Shown piece after piece: positions 25,030 to 34,710 of a stretch of 64,000 nucleotides of DNA; position 1 is the stretch's first letter; every line of letters starts with the position of its first letter. Below the pieces are notes generated by a model. That model was not told the DNA's origin, did not search any database, and saw only the letters and a list, made by a program, of their open reading frames with translations. Source of the DNA: Streptomyces sp. ISL-11 (GTDB taxonomy: Bacteria; Actinomycetota; Actinomycetes; Streptomycetales; Streptomycetaceae); assembly GCF_018614525.1 (NCBI RefSeq), contig NZ_JAGGOL010000072.1, positions 601-64,600 on the forward strand. Direction: 5' to 3'. Position numbers and translations under genes: made by a program.

Positions 25030-25685
25030 ATGGCGCGTACGGCTCAGGACGTCCTCGCGGACGCGGCACGGCGGACGGCCCCGGCCGCTGACGCGAACCG
25101 GCTCGTGGCGCTGATCGCGGCCGGCGAGGCGCCCCGCGAGGTGATCGGCGCGCTGGCGCTGGAGCAGCACCACATCATCGCGAGCGACCGCCGCAGCTTC
25201 CTTCACCTGGCCGAACGGGCCGCGCTCCCCGCCGTCACCGGGTTCTTCCGCTCCCTCGCCCAGGGCGAGGGCCTGGCACTGGACCACCTCGGCCCGCTGG
25301 CGGCGGCCTGCGGGCTGGACGAGCGGGCCGTCGGCGCCCACGAGCCGCTCCCCGGCTGCCAGGCGTATCCGGCGTACGTGGCGTGGCTGGCGCTCGGCGC
25401 CGAGCCGGCCGACGCGGTCGTCGCGCTGTCGGCCACCTTCGCGACCTGGTCCGGCTATTGCGCCACCGTCGGGCGGGCGCTGCGCGAGCACTACGGCTTC
25501 GACGACCGGGCGTGCGGGTTCTTCGACCTCTTCGCCGCGCCCGCGCCGGAGGCGGCGGCCCGGGCCCTGTCGGCGGTGACGGCCGGCCTGGAGGCCGGGC
25601 GCTGTCCGAGCCGCTGGCCCACCGCTACGGACGCACGCTACAGGCCTATGAGTTGATGTTCTGGGAGACCCTCGCTGTACGGTGA
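25030..25685 (+). pseudogene. TenA/PqqC-like helical protein, frameshifted near its end
   Basis: The frame from ATG 25030 (GGAAGG eight bases upstream) encodes an all-helical protein resembling the TENA/THI-4 superfamily: ALEQHHIIASDRRSFLHLAE and FATWSGYCATVGRALREHYG. Near 25600 the reading frame is lost; one added base after GGGCGC continues into LSEPLAHRYGRTLQAYELMF and a stop at 25685. The unshifted frame ends at 25656 with an unrelated tail. The repaired protein is about 218 aa, close to the family length. Enzymatic thiaminase activity is not implied, since many actinomycete members are of unknown role. Confidence 0.6.
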
Positions 25686-25689
25686 ACGC

Positions 25690-26229
25690 ATGGCACATCA
25701 CGACGACGCGGAAGTGACCTACCGGCTCGCCCGGCCGGAGGAACTCCCGGGCATCGAGGCCCTCGACAACTCCTTCACCACCGACTCCGTCATCGAGGTG
25801 CGCGCCACGGACGAGGGCTTCCACCTCCACGCCAGGCCGGTCGACCCGCCGCTGCGCAAGGTGTATCCGGCGGAGGAGGACGAGGAGGACCCCGACGCGC
25901 GGGCGATCGTCGCGCACTCCGGCGACCGGCTGTGCGCCGCCCTCACCTTCGCGTACGCCGCCTGGAACCGCCGCCTGCTGATCGCCGACCTCCGGGTGGC
26001 CCCCGCTCACCGCGGCCGGGGCGTCGGCTCCGCCCTGATGCGCCGCGCCCTGGAACAGGGGCGGGAACTGGGCGCGCGGGCGGCCTGGTTGGAGGTCACG
26101 AGCGTCAACGCCCCGGCGGTGCGCGCGTACCGCCGGATGGGCTTCGCGGTGTGCGGCCTGGACACCTCCCTCTACACGGGCACGGCGTCCGAGGGCGAGA
26201 CCGCCCTGTTCATGAGCCGCCCGCTGTGA
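25690..26229 (+). CDS. GNAT acetyltransferase, streptothricin-acetyltransferase-like
   Basis: A 179-aa GNAT protein. The acetyl-CoA motif is VAPAHRGRGVGSALMRRAL and the C-terminal half has WLEVTSVNAPAVRAYRRMGF, which closely resembles streptothricin acetyltransferases (Sat/SatA type). It starts five bases after the TenA-like stop. An amine antibiotic or amino-acid derivative is a plausible substrate, but resistance cannot be claimed from sequence alone. Its end overlaps allantoicase on the other strand by 20 bases. Confidence 0.75.
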   Translation: MAHHDDAEVTYRLARPEELPGIEALDNSFTTDSVIEVRATDEGFHLHARPVDPPLRKVYPAEEDEEDPDARAIVAHSGDRLCAALTFAYAAWNRRLLIADLRVAPAHRGRGVGSALMRRALEQGRELGARAAWLEVTSVNAPAVRAYRRMGFAVCGLDTSLYTGTASEGETALFMSRPL

Positions 26230-27337
26230 GCCGGCGGACGCCGTCCTCGGTCAGCGAGCCGTGGACGCGCAGCCGGGCGATGCCGCCGTCGGGGTAGGTG
26301 TCGACGCGCAGGTGCGTGGCGACGGGCCGGCCGTCCAGGACGAAGCGGTGGACGGTGTCGGGCTGGAGGCGGGTGCGGGGCAGGATCTCCCGCCAGCCGG
26401 TGGCGTGGTCGGCGGGATCGGCGCCGGTGGTGGCGTCGAGGACGGACAGGGCGGCCCAGCCGACCGCGTTGCCCTTATAGCAGCCGGTGTCGATCTCGAC
26501 GGCCCGCAGGTGGGCCTGGCCGGTGAGGCGGAAGCGGACCCAGTCGTGGCCCCGGTCGCGGCGGCGGCGGGTCTCCCAGCCGTCGTCCATCTTGCGGGAG
26601 CGGCCGGGGTGGATGGCGTGCGACGGCGGGGAGTAGAAGCGGTCGGAGGCGTCCTCGGCGTGGCCGCCGTGCTCCAGCGCGGCCAGGTCGAAGGTGCCCA
26701 GGGCCGCGAGCCAGGCCGGGTCGGGCGCGGCCTCGCCGTGGACGCGCAGCCGGGCGATGCCGCCGTCGGGGTACTGGATCAGCCGCAGGTGGGTGAGGCG
26801 GCCGGGGTGGTCGACGGCGAAGGCGTTGGCGGCGTGGCCGCCGACGGGGGTGCGGGGCACCAGCGGCGTCCACGTCACGCCGTCGGCGAGGAGCTCCTCC
26901 GGGGAGGGCGCGCCGGGGAGGCAGGTGCCCTCGACGGCGACGGCCTGGGGGTGGTTGCCGCGGAAGTGGGCGGTGTCGACGACGACGCCGCGGACGAGGC
27001 CGGGCACGCCGAGGCGGATCAGCGCCCAGTCGTGATCGCCGTCGGCCGGGTGCGGGGTGCCGGGGCCCGCGCCGCGCCGACGGCGGGTCTCCCAGCCGTC
27101 CATGACCTTGCCCTTGTGGCCGAAGTGCTCGGGGTCGAAGTGGGCGGCCTCGGGCTTGAGGAGGTTCTCGCGCTCGGCGAAGAACTCGTCGTTGGCGGCG
27201 ATGACCCCGGCGCCCAGCCGCCGGTCGGCGAGGTCGGGCAGGTGGCCGAAGGGGAGGTCGGTGGAGCGGTAGTCGGCGTACGGGTCGCCACCGGTGTAGG
27301 GGTCGGCGCCGCCGGTGAAGGAGGATATGCCGCTCAT
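26210..27337 (-). CDS. alc: Allantoicase
   Basis: A 375-aa enzyme that hydrolyses allantoate to ureidoglycolate and urea. Two homologous beta-sandwich domains are visible: each has a [12 protein letters not shown] or [12 protein letters not shown] start, a DWALIRLG or DWVRFRLTG strand, a DTAHFRGN or DTGCYKGN segment, and ends with [16 protein letters not shown] 27337 overlaps the allantoinase stop by four bases, so the two are co-translated. This is the second step of allantoin degradation. Confidence 0.93.
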   Translation of the reverse strand: MSGISSFTGGADPYTGGDPYADYRSTDLPFGHLPDLADRRLGAGVIAANDEFFAERENLLKPEAAHFDPEHFGHKGKVMDGWETRRRRGAGPGTPHPADGDHDWALIRLGVPGLVRGVVVDTAHFRGNHPQAVAVEGTCLPGAPSPEELLADGVTWTPLVPRTPVGGHAANAFAVDHPGRLTHLRLIQYPDGGIARLRVHGEAAPDPAWLAALGTFDLAALEHGGHAEDASDRFYSPPSHAIHPGRSRKMDDGWETRRRRDRGHDWVRFRLTGQAHLRAVEIDTGCYKGNAVGWAALSVLDATTGADPADHATGWREILPRTRLQPDTVHRFVLDGRPVATHLRVDTYPDGGIARLRVHGSLTEDGVRRLTAGGS

Positions 27338-28731
27338 GCGCTGCGCTGCCTTTCGATCAGGAGGCCGGTGGGGTCGGTGGGTCGGCCGTGGTCGGCGATC
27401 CTGCGGCCGCGCAGCCAGGTGGACCGTACGACGCCGTGCAGCGTCTTCCCGGCGTAGGCCGTGACGCGGTTGCGGTGGTGGAGCGCCGCCGGGTCGACGG
27501 TGAAGGTCTCGTCGGGGGCGAGGACCGCGAAGTCGGCGTCGCGGCCGGGTGCGATGGCGCCCTTGTGGGCGAGGCCGGCGAGGGCGGCCGGGGCGGTGGA
27601 CATCCAGTGGGCCAGGTCCTGGAGGGTGTGGCCGCGGCGCCGGGCGGCGGTCCAGACGGCCGGGAGGCCGAGCTGGAGGGAGGAGATGCCGCCCCACGCG
27701 GCGCCGAAGTCGGGGACTTTGAGGCCGGTGGTGCAGGGCGAGTGGTCGGAGACGACGCAGTCGAGGGTTCCGGCGGCGAGCCCGGCCCAGAGCGCGTCCT
27801 GGTTGGCGGCCTCGCGGATGGGCGGGCAGCATTTGAACTCGGTGGCGCCGTCGGGCACTTCCTCGGCGGTGAGGGTCAGGAAGTGCGGGCAGGTCTCGGC
27901 GGACACGGGCAGGCCCTCGGCCCTGGCGGCGGCGATCAGCGGCAGCGCGTCGGACGACGACAGGTGCAGGACGTGCACGCGGGTGCCGCGCCGCCGGGCA
28001 ACGGATATCAGGCCGGCGACGGCGTCGTTCTCCGCGGCGCGCGGCCGGGAGGCGAGGAAGTCCGTGTAGCGCGGGCCGTCCGGCTCCGGGGCGCGCTCCA
28101 GGTGGGACGGGTCCTCGGCGTGCACGATCAGCAGGCCGCCGAAGCCGGCGATCTCGGCGGCGACGGCCTCCAGGTCGGCCGGGCCGAGGGAGGGGAACTC
28201 CTCGACGCCCGAGGGCGAGAGGAAGGACTTGAAGCCGAGGACCCCCGCGTCGTGCAGGGGCCGCAGGTCGGTGAGGTTGCCGGGCAGCGCGCCGCCCCAG
28301 AAGCCGACGTCGACGTGCACGGCGCCGCGCGCCACGTCCTGCTTGACCCGCAGATGCTCGACGGTGGTGGTGGGCGGGAGGCTATTGAGGGGCATGTCGA
28401 CGAGCGTGGTGATGCCGCCGGCGGCGGCCGCGCGGGTGGCGGTGGCGAACCCCTCCCATTCGGTGCGGCCCGGGTCGTTGATGTGCACGTGGGTGTCGAC
28501 GAGGCCGGGGAGCAGGACGTCGTCCCCGAAGTCCTCGACCACGGCGGCGGCCTGCGGCCCGGCCTCGTACGGCAGGACGGCCGTGATGCGTCCGTCGGTG
28601 ACGGCGACGCGGGCGGCGCGGATGCCCTCCGGGGTGACGACGCGCGTCGAGCGCACCAGGAGATCCACTGGTCGCACGGGTTCCACTGGGGGCACGCGCC
28701 CCTCCTCGGTCTCTCGGCGGTCCGTTGCCAT
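27334..28731 (-). CDS. allB: Allantoinase
   Basis: A cyclic amidohydrolase of about 465 aa that opens allantoin to allantoate. The metal site is visible in [17 protein letters not shown] and in LIVHAED and VLHLSSSD; the carboxylated Lys is in GFKSFLSP; the late Asp is in [11 protein letters not shown] 28731 is preferred; a TTG at 28749 would place the start inside an inverted repeat that looks like an operator. It is divergent from the IclR-type regulator and leads the allB-alc operon. Confidence 0.93.
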   Translation of the reverse strand: MATDRRETEEGRVPPVEPVRPVDLLVRSTRVVTPEGIRAARVAVTDGRITAVLPYEAGPQAAAVVEDFGDDVLLPGLVDTHVHINDPGRTEWEGFATATRAAAAGGITTLVDMPLNSLPPTTTVEHLRVKQDVARGAVHVDVGFWGGALPGNLTDLRPLHDAGVLGFKSFLSPSGVEEFPSLGPADLEAVAAEIAGFGGLLIVHAEDPSHLERAPEPDGPRYTDFLASRPRAAENDAVAGLISVARRRGTRVHVLHLSSSDALPLIAAARAEGLPVSAETCPHFLTLTAEEVPDGATEFKCCPPIREAANQDALWAGLAAGTLDCVVSDHSPCTTGLKVPDFGAAWGGISSLQLGLPAVWTAARRRGHTLQDLAHWMSTAPAALAGLAHKGAIAPGRDADFAVLAPDETFTVDPAALHHRNRVTAYAGKTLHGVVRSTWLRGRRIADHGRPTDPTGLLIERQRSA

Positions 28732-28744
28732 GGCGAGCGAGATT

Positions 28745-28761
28745 TTCAACGTTCTGTTGAA
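28745..28761. promoter_or_regulatory. CAAC-N5-GTTG inverted repeat at the allB start
   Basis: TTCAACGTTCTGTTGAA lies immediately before the allantoinase coding region. A close match, GTCAACACTTTGTTGAA, lies at 44158 ahead of the urate operon. Both share CAAC-N5-GTTGAA and are candidates for one regulator of purine catabolism. Confidence 0.5.
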
Positions 28762-28858
28762 CGGCGGTGCAGGCAGTCTTCAACCGGCTCGCGTACACGT
28801 CAAGACCTTGTCGTCGATCGCGGCGCACGCAGGTTCTTTCCGTACAACAGAAGAGGCA

Positions 28859-28873
28859 TTTCTCCTTACGGAA
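28859..28873. promoter_or_regulatory. TTYC-N7-GRAA site in the allB-allR space
   Basis: TTTCTCCTTACGGAA fits a pattern also found ahead of malate synthase (30976) and hyi (47111). The position between the divergent regulator and allB fits an AllR operator for both genes. The rest of the 190-base space holds no gene. Confidence 0.5.
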
Positions 28874-28938
28874 GGTGACCACCGAGGGGCGTGGCGGCCC
28901 GGTAGGCTGCTGCCACCCCCGTCCCGGAAGGACCCGCC

Positions 28939-29721
28939 GTGCCCTCGTCCGCCGAGCCCCGAACCGCCGCGCCCAGTGGAGGCGTGCAGTCCCTGGAGCG
29001 CGCCTTCGACCTCCTGGAGCGCATGGCCGACGCGGGCGGCGAGGTCGGCCTGAGCGAGCTCTCCACCAGCAGCGGGCTGCCGCTGCCCACCATCCACCGG
29101 CTGATGCGCACGCTGGTCGCCTGCGGATACGTGCGCCAGCAGCCCAACCGCCGCTATGCGCTCGGCCCGCGGCTCATCCGGCTCGGCGAGAGCGCCTCCC
29201 GGCTGCTGGGCACCTGGGCGCGCCCGCACCTGGCGCGCCTGGTCGAGGAGACCGGCGAGACCGCGAACATGGCGCTGCTCGACGGCGACGAGGTCGTCTA
29301 TGTGGCCCAGGTGCCCTCGCGGCACTCCGTGCGGATGTTCACCGAGGTCGGCCGGCGGGTCCTGCCCCACACCACCGGCGTCGGCAAGGCCCTGCTGGCG
29401 CGGAGCGCCGACGACGAGGTGCGCGCGCTGCTGGCCCGTACGGGCATGCCCGCCGCGACCGAGAAGACGATCACCACGCCCGAGGGCTTCCTGGAGGCGC
29501 TGGCCCGGGTGCGCGAGTCGGGCTACGCCGTGGACGACAACGAGCAGGAGATCGGCGTCCGCTGCCTCGCGGTGCCGGTGCCCGACTCCCCCACGGCGGC
29601 GGCCATTTCCATCTCCGGCCCGGCCGGCCGGGTCACGGACGCGGCCACGGAACGGATCGTCCCCCTGCTGCAACAGGTCGCGGCGGAGCTGTCGGTGACC
29701 CTGGCCAGCGCTTCCGCCTGA
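28939..29721 (+). CDS. allR: IclR-family regulator of allantoin catabolism (AllR-like)
   Basis: A 260-aa IclR protein. The winged helix spans about 14-75 (VQSLERAFDLLERMADAGGE, LPLPTIHRLMRTLVACGYV), and the GAF-like effector domain follows with EETGETANMALLDGDEVVYV and HTTGVGKALLA. GTG 28939 has GGAAGG nearby. In S. coelicolor the IclR protein AllR represses allantoin-pathway genes; the identical position next to allB and alc makes this the orthologue by inference. Glyoxylate-pathway genes in the window carry similar upstream inverted repeats. Confidence 0.85.
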   Translation: MPSSAEPRTAAPSGGVQSLERAFDLLERMADAGGEVGLSELSTSSGLPLPTIHRLMRTLVACGYVRQQPNRRYALGPRLIRLGESASRLLGTWARPHLARLVEETGETANMALLDGDEVVYVAQVPSRHSVRMFTEVGRRVLPHTTGVGKALLARSADDEVRALLARTGMPAATEKTITTPEGFLEALARVRESGYAVDDNEQEIGVRCLAVPVPDSPTAAAISISGPAGRVTDAATERIVPLLQQVAAELSVTLASASA

Positions 29722-29751
29722 CGGCGGCCGAGCCGGGCGCGGGGGCGGGCC

Positions 29752-30111
29752 TCAGGCCCCTTCCCGGGGCCCCGGGACCCGCGGCGCACTCTCGTCCGCG
29801 GTCTCGCCGAAGCGGTCGACCGCCGCTCTGACCTCGCCGAGGGCCGGGGCCAGCGCGCTCACCGAGCCCACCGCGCCGGCCACCAGGAGCAGGGAGCGGC
29901 GCAGCCTCGGCACTTCGGGCCGGCCCTCGCGCGCCATCGCGTCCAGCGCGGCCAGTTCGTCCTCGGCGGCGTCCCGGTCGGGTAACAGGGCGGGGTGGCC
30001 GGCGAGCGCCCGGCGCAGCCGGGATACCGCGTCGCACAGCTCACTGACTCTGGGATCCTCGCCGACGCGTCCCACACGCTGCTCTTCCACCACTCCGGCG
30101 CCCTCCGCCAC
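29752..30111 (-). CDS. DUF5955 family protein
   Basis: A 119-aa protein of a small actinomycete family with unknown function. The first half is helical and charged (DPRVSELCDAVSRLRRALAG, DAAEDELAALDAMAREG), followed by a hydrophobic helix (LLLVAGAVGSVSALAPALGE). It resembles effector-associated small helical domains but carries no catalytic motif. It is convergent with allR. Confidence 0.6.
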   Translation of the reverse strand: MAEGAGVVEEQRVGRVGEDPRVSELCDAVSRLRRALAGHPALLPDRDAAEDELAALDAMAREGRPEVPRLRRSLLLVAGAVGSVSALAPALGEVRAAVDRFGETADESAPRVPGPREGA

Positions 30112-30264
30112 GACACTCCCCCTCCCACGCGCTCGCGCCGATCAGTTAACGCACTTTCCGTACGACGCGCTATACGCACAGCGAAATTGAGTCCGTACTC
30201 CGCACGCACGGGTGATGCGGGCGCCGCCCGGCGGCCCGGCGGACGGATGCGGTATGCAGGGGCC

Positions 30265-30903
30265 ATGACGCGCACCACGGGCACGACACAAGGCGAGCCG
30301 GCCGCGCCGGGGAAGGTCGCCGGACTCCTGCTGGCAGCGGGCGGCGGTCGCCGGCTCGGCGGCCGGCCCAAGGCGCTGCTGGAGTTCCGGGGCCGGCCGC
30401 TGATCGAACACACGACCCACGTCCTGCGCGAGGGCGGCTGCGCACCGAGGTACGTAGTCCTCGGAGCGGCCTCGGCGCAAGTGCGGGCGCGTACCGGATT
30501 GCGGGGATGTGTCCTGGTGGACAACCCCGACTGGCCGGGCGGCATGGGCTCCTCCCTGCGCGCCGGGCTCGCCGAACTGGCCTCGCGGGAGGCGGCGGGC
30601 GTCTCGGCGGTGCTGGTCACGCTCGTGGACCAGCCGGGCGTCGGCGCGGAGGCGGTGGCCCGGCTGCTGGCCGCGCACCGGGCGGGGGCGCGGCTGGCGG
30701 CAGCCTCCTACGGCGGCGAGCGCGGCCATCCGGTGCTGTTCGCGCGCGAGCACTGGGAGGGCGTCGCCCGGTCGGCCGGCGGCGACCGCGGGGCCCGCGC
30801 GTATCTGCGGGAGCACGCGGCGGCGGTCACGCTCGTGGAGTGCGCCGACATCGCGGACCCCGCCGACATCGACACCCCGGACGATCTCCCGCTGCTGGAC
30901 TGA
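30265..30903 (+). CDS. MobA-like NTP transferase (MocA type)
   Basis: A 212-aa nucleotidyltransferase. The N-terminal signature is LLLAAGGGRRLGGRPKALLEF, followed by VDNPDWPGGMGSSLRAGL, VTLVDQPGVG and GHPVLFAREHW. This is the molybdenum-cofactor cytidylyltransferase pattern (MocA/MobA-like). MocA enzymes mature xanthine-dehydrogenase-type molybdoenzymes, which make urate, so its place beside the allantoin genes may be functional. ATG 30265 is preferred over ATG 30247. Confidence 0.82.
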   Translation: MTRTTGTTQGEPAAPGKVAGLLLAAGGGRRLGGRPKALLEFRGRPLIEHTTHVLREGGCAPRYVVLGAASAQVRARTGLRGCVLVDNPDWPGGMGSSLRAGLAELASREAAGVSAVLVTLVDQPGVGAEAVARLLAAHRAGARLAAASYGGERGHPVLFAREHWEGVARSAGGDRGARAYLREHAAAVTLVECADIADPADIDTPDDLPLLD

Positions 30904-30975
30904 CGGCCGAGGGCGTGGCACTGAGCGCCGGGGGCCGGTTTCCCGACGTCAGCCGCCCCCAACTCCCCATTGAAC

Positions 30976-30990
30976 TTCCACTATGAGAAA
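30976..30990. promoter_or_regulatory. TTYC-N7-GRAA site upstream of malate synthase
   Basis: TTCCACTATGAGAAA matches the pattern at 28859 and 47111. It lies 67 bases before the aceB start, within an AT-rich stretch suited to a promoter. Confidence 0.45.
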
Positions 30991-31056
30991 ACTATTCTCC
31001 ACTGATCAGAAGCCGCGCGGCACTCCGTGCCGTCATCTCCGAGGGAGTGACCGCCC

Positions 31057-32676
31057 ATGTCCGCACCAGTGCCGTCCCCACTGGCCGTCGTCGACGCCCC
31101 GCTCGTGGAGCGGCAGGCCGAGGTCCTCACGGCGGAGGCGCTCGCCTTCATCGGCGAGCTGCACCGCCGCTTCACCCCCCGCCGCGACGAACTGCTCGCC
31201 CGCCGTGCGGAGCGCCGCGCGGAGATCGCCCGTACGGGCACGCTGGACTTCCTCCCGGAGACCGCGCACATCCGCGAGGACCCCGACTGGCGCGTCGCCC
31301 CCGCCCCGGCCGCGCTGGAGGACCGGCGGGTGGAGATCACCGGTCCGACCGACCGGAAGATGACCGTCAACGCCCTCAACTCGGGCGCCCGTGTGTGGCT
31401 CGCCGACTTCGAGGACGCCTCCTCCCCCACCTGGGAGAACGTCGTCCTCGGCCAGCTGAACCTTAGGGACGCCCACGAGCGCCGCATCGACTTCACCGAC
31501 GCCCGCGGCAAAACCTACGCGCTGCGGCCCGCCGAGGAGCTCGCCACCGTCGTGGTCCGCCCGCGCGGCTGGCACCTCGACGAGCGCCACGTCACCGACG
31601 GCACCCGCGCCGTGCCCGGCGCCCTCGTCGACTTCGGCCTGTACTTCTTCCACAACGCCCAGCGGCTGACCGACCTCGGCAAGGGGCCGTACTTCTACCT
31701 GCCCAAGACCGAGTCACACCTCGAAGCACGCCTGTGGAACGAGGTGTTCGTCTTCGCGCAGGAGTACCTCTCCCTCCCGCGCGGCACCGTCCGCGCGACC
31801 GTCCTCATCGAGACGATCACCGCCGCGTTCGAGATGGAGGAGATCCTCTACGAACTGCGCGAACACGCCTCGGGGCTGAACGCCGGCCGCTGGGACTACC
31901 TCTTCTCCATCGTGAAGAACTTCCGTGACGCGGGCGAGCGGTTCGTCCTGCCGGACCGCAACGCCGTGACGATGACGGCGCCGTTCATGCGCGCGTACAC
32001 CGAGCTGCTGGTGCGTACGTGCCACAAGCGCGGCGCGCACGCCATCGGCGGGATGGCGGCGTTCATCCCCTCCCGCAAGGACCCGGAAATCAACAAGGTG
32101 GCCTTCGAGAAGGTCAAGGCGGACAAGGACCGCGAGGCCCGCGACGGCTTCGACGGCTCCTGGGTCGCCCACCCCGACCTGGTCCCCGTCGCCCGCGCCT
32201 CCTTCGACGCCCTCCTCGGCGACCGCCCCCACCAGAAGCACCGCCTGCGCGAGGACGTCGACGTGTCGGCCGGTCAGCTCCTCGCGGTCGACTCCCTGGA
32301 GGCCCGCCCGACCTACGAGGGGCTGCGCAACGCGGTCGCCGTGGGCATCCGTTACATCGAGGCGTGGCTGCGGGGGCTGGGCGCGGTGGCCATCTTCGAC
32401 CTGATGGAGGACGCGGCGACGGCGGAGATCTCCCGGTCGCAGATCTGGCAGTGGATCAACGCGGGGGTCGTCCTCGACAACGGGGAGAAGGTGACGGCGG
32501 GGCTGGTCCGGGGGGTCGCGGCGGAGTCGCTCGCGGCGATCCGTTCGGAGGCGGGGGACGAGGCGTTCGCGGCGGGGCGCTGGCAGGAGGCGCACGATCT
32601 GCTGCTCAGGGTCGCCCTGGACGAGGACTACGCGGAGTTCCTGACCCTGCCGGCGTGCGGGCTGCTGCGCGGCTAG
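31057..32676 (+). CDS. aceB: Malate synthase A
   Basis: A 539-aa enzyme condensing glyoxylate and acetyl-CoA to malate. Family markers are WLADFEDASSPTWENV, VRPRGWHLDERHV, YFYLPKTESHLEARLWNEVF and IGGMAAFIPSRKDP. The length fits isoform A. GAGGGAG precedes the ATG. With isocitrate lyase absent here and allantoin genes beside it, the enzyme probably assimilates glyoxylate from purines. The gene is the last intact one before the IS cluster. Confidence 0.95.
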   Translation: MSAPVPSPLAVVDAPLVERQAEVLTAEALAFIGELHRRFTPRRDELLARRAERRAEIARTGTLDFLPETAHIREDPDWRVAPAPAALEDRRVEITGPTDRKMTVNALNSGARVWLADFEDASSPTWENVVLGQLNLRDAHERRIDFTDARGKTYALRPAEELATVVVRPRGWHLDERHVTDGTRAVPGALVDFGLYFFHNAQRLTDLGKGPYFYLPKTESHLEARLWNEVFVFAQEYLSLPRGTVRATVLIETITAAFEMEEILYELREHASGLNAGRWDYLFSIVKNFRDAGERFVLPDRNAVTMTAPFMRAYTELLVRTCHKRGAHAIGGMAAFIPSRKDPEINKVAFEKVKADKDREARDGFDGSWVAHPDLVPVARASFDALLGDRPHQKHRLREDVDVSAGQLLAVDSLEARPTYEGLRNAVAVGIRYIEAWLRGLGAVAIFDLMEDAATAEISRSQIWQWINAGVVLDNGEKVTAGLVRGVAAESLAAIRSEAGDEAFAAGRWQEAHDLLLRVALDEDYAEFLTLPACGLLRG

Positions 32677-32825
32677 TGATCTGGCTGTGAGGTGCCTCGG
32701 CACCACGTGAGTCGCTTTGCGTACCAGTTTGTGGGTTTGGCTGACGGGTGCCGGTTGGGTTCGGTCTGCTGTGGGTTGTGGGTGACAGCAGGCTGGAGCC
32801 GCTGGTCCTCAGTGAGGCCGAGCGG

Positions 32826-33450
32826 CAGGTGTCGGTGCCGATAATGAGGTCGCCCTCCCAGTGGCCCGGGACCGCACGGTCCTCGGCCTCGGCGGGCCGC
32901 TCGCTGATCAGCACATCGGCGGTGGCGTGCCCACGGACGCTCTGCCTGGAGCGTTCCCTCGGAACCCGCAGCGATCGCCCAGTGCGCAGGCAGGCGACCA
33001 GCTCGCGCTTGAGCGCCCCGCGTCCTTGCACGTAGAGGGCCTGGTAGACCGCCTCCGGGGAGATGCGCATGGACTCATCTTCGGGGAAGTCCACCTTGAG
33101 CCGCTGCGATATCTGCTCCGGGCTCCACGCCGTCACCCAGAGGCGGTCCTGCCGCTGCGGCTTGTTCCGGCCCTTCCACGGCGGCACCTGCGGTCCCTCG
33201 ACGATCTGACCGTCCATCGCGTGGGCGACGGTCCCGGCCAGCCGGTCCTGTACGTAGTCGTGCAGGCGCTCATTGGCCACCAGCTTCGCCGTCTTCTGCC
33301 TCTGCGCGCGCCGCTCGGCGTGCCACGGCGCCAGCGAGGCCCGGTACTCCAAGTGGTAGGTCCGGGTCGAGGCGTTGCGCCGCAGCTCCCGCGAGGCCGT
33401 CGAGGGCGAACGCCCCAGACTCCGCGCGATCGCACGGACACCGATATCTC
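32826..33450 (-). mobile_element. IS30-family transposase, truncated
   Basis: The frame shows the IS30 helix-turn-helix (GVRAIARSLGRSPSTASREL), the linker (WSPEQISQRLKVDFPEDESM, ISPEAVYQALYVQGRGALKR) and the first catalytic Asp (GHWEGDLIIGTD). Homology stops there, at about 32826; the second Asp and the Glu of the DDE triad are gone. The N-terminus is fused to an unrelated gene remnant at about 33450. The copy cannot transpose. The flank from 32677 to 32825 holds nothing else recognisable. Confidence 0.75.
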
Positions 33451-33724
33451 GGACGCGGTCTCCGCGGCATCGGTCAGGGCGGCGGCCCGGTCGGCGAACT
33501 CGCCGTCGAACTCGCCGGCCTCGAAGCGGTCGGCGTCGGTGATCCGCAGGCCACCGAGCTGTGTGTCGAACTCCTCGATCCGGTAGGCGGGATCGAGGCG
33601 GATAGATCGCGGCGGAGCTGGTCGAGGAGGGCTGTCCAGCCGGTCCGACGGTGGGAGCCCAGGTGGGAATCTGCCGGTCTGAGGCTTCGGTGAGCCGGGC
33701 ATTGTCCGCCATGAGGTCCATCAT
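33447..33724 (-). pseudogene. Gene remnant interrupted by the IS30 copy
   Basis: From ATG 33724 the translation starts MDLMADNARLTEASDRQIPT, then moves through a second frame (GWTALLDQLRRDLSA) and a third (LDPAYRIEEFDTQLGGLRIT, ADRFEAGEFDGEFADRAAAL). The three pieces read as one small protein with two frameshifts. It ends abruptly where IS30 sequence begins. The family is not recognised; the tail resembles small actinomycete proteins that continue into a Cys-rich end, which is missing here. Confidence 0.45.
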
Positions 33725-34002
33725 TGCGCCTGGTCTGACAACGGGCCGGGGCGGCCGACGACGCCTCGCGGTTCCGGGCCGCACGCCCTCCGGCGGGTTG
33801 TGCGGCCCGGTACCGGGGCGTAGTTGGGCTCAACATCGTAGCGTTTACGTTCTTCGGCGGGATGCAAGTCCGGCGTTCATGAACTCGATGGCCACTCTTG
33901 TAGAGGCCGACATCGTGGCTGACGGGCCGCATCACCACACTCCTCCGCACTCCTCCGCGCGATCCTCGTCTTCCGGCGCGGAAGATGCTCGCTCACAAGG
34001 AC

Positions 34003-34064
34003 GTAAATCAGAAGAGCGATTTACACGGCTCTAGGAATGATCATCGGATACGCCGTAAATTACG
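34003..34064. promoter_or_regulatory. GTAAAT inverted repeats upstream of the secreted protein
   Basis: GTAAATC (34003-34009) and GATTTAC (34018-34024) form an inverted repeat, and CGTAAATTACG (34054-34064) is an 11-bp palindrome with the same core. The AT-rich block sits 60-120 bases before the secreted-protein gene and looks like a promoter/operator region. The rest of 33725-34127 shows no gene. Confidence 0.4.
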
Positions 34065-34127
34065 AGTTGCAACCAAACGAGCACGTGGGGTGCCGAATTC
34101 AGCGGCAGCCCGGGAAGGAAGGTCACC

Positions 34128-34541
34128 ATGCCTCGTCTCGCAAAGCTCACACGCGTCGGTGTGGTCCTCACCGCAGTCTTCGGGACGGCTCTGGCCGTCA
34201 CCACTCCCGCATACGCCGACACATCGCTGGGAGTGAAGGGCCAGGGCCAGATCGTGCAGTCCGACGGTACCGCGAAGGTCTTCGGCGAATGGACCTGCAG
34301 CGGTCAGAGCGATGCCACGCTGACCGTGACCGTCACGCAGGCCGGCGGCTCCAACCGGGAGGTAACCAACACGGCAACCAGATCTCTCAAATGCCCCCAG
34401 AATCTGAAGGGTTCCTGGACTCTCGACGTTCCCCCGCCGGCCGGCCTCCGATTCGAGCACGGCAGCGGCTACGTCGCAGCGACCATGACAGCCCCGGGTG
34501 AAATCCCAGCCGTGGTCGCCAAGGACGTCACCTTCCCCTGA
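34128..34541 (+). CDS. Small secreted protein of unknown function
   Basis: A 137-aa preprotein with a clear signal peptide ending near TTPAYA. The mature part (about 107 residues) is strand-rich, with two Cys (WTCSGQ and SLKCPQ) that could pair, resembling the small beta-sandwich exported proteins of Streptomyces such as DUF6299. GGAAGG precedes the ATG. It is flanked on both sides by IS debris and has a somewhat lower GC than its neighbours, which suggests that it arrived with mobile DNA. Confidence 0.65.
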   Translation: MPRLAKLTRVGVVLTAVFGTALAVTTPAYADTSLGVKGQGQIVQSDGTAKVFGEWTCSGQSDATLTVTVTQAGGSNREVTNTATRSLKCPQNLKGSWTLDVPPPAGLRFEHGSGYVAATMTAPGEIPAVVAKDVTFP

Positions 34542-34710
34542 CCCGATCCCAGAGAAGGCCCGTGGCTCCGACTGCGGGCCTTCCGCTTGCGGCCGGGGGA
34601 GCCGCGTTTGGTGATGAAGGGGCAGGTCAAGGGGGGATTGAACGAGACAACGGGACTCCTGTAGACCAACGTTCGGCGAAGAAAGTCGATCAAGTACAGG
34701 GGAAGTCCCG

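Noticed and set aside
26210-28731. Ureidoglycolate lyase completing the allantoin operon
   Set aside because: No such gene is present between allantoicase and malate synthase; the step must be encoded elsewhere or be spontaneous.
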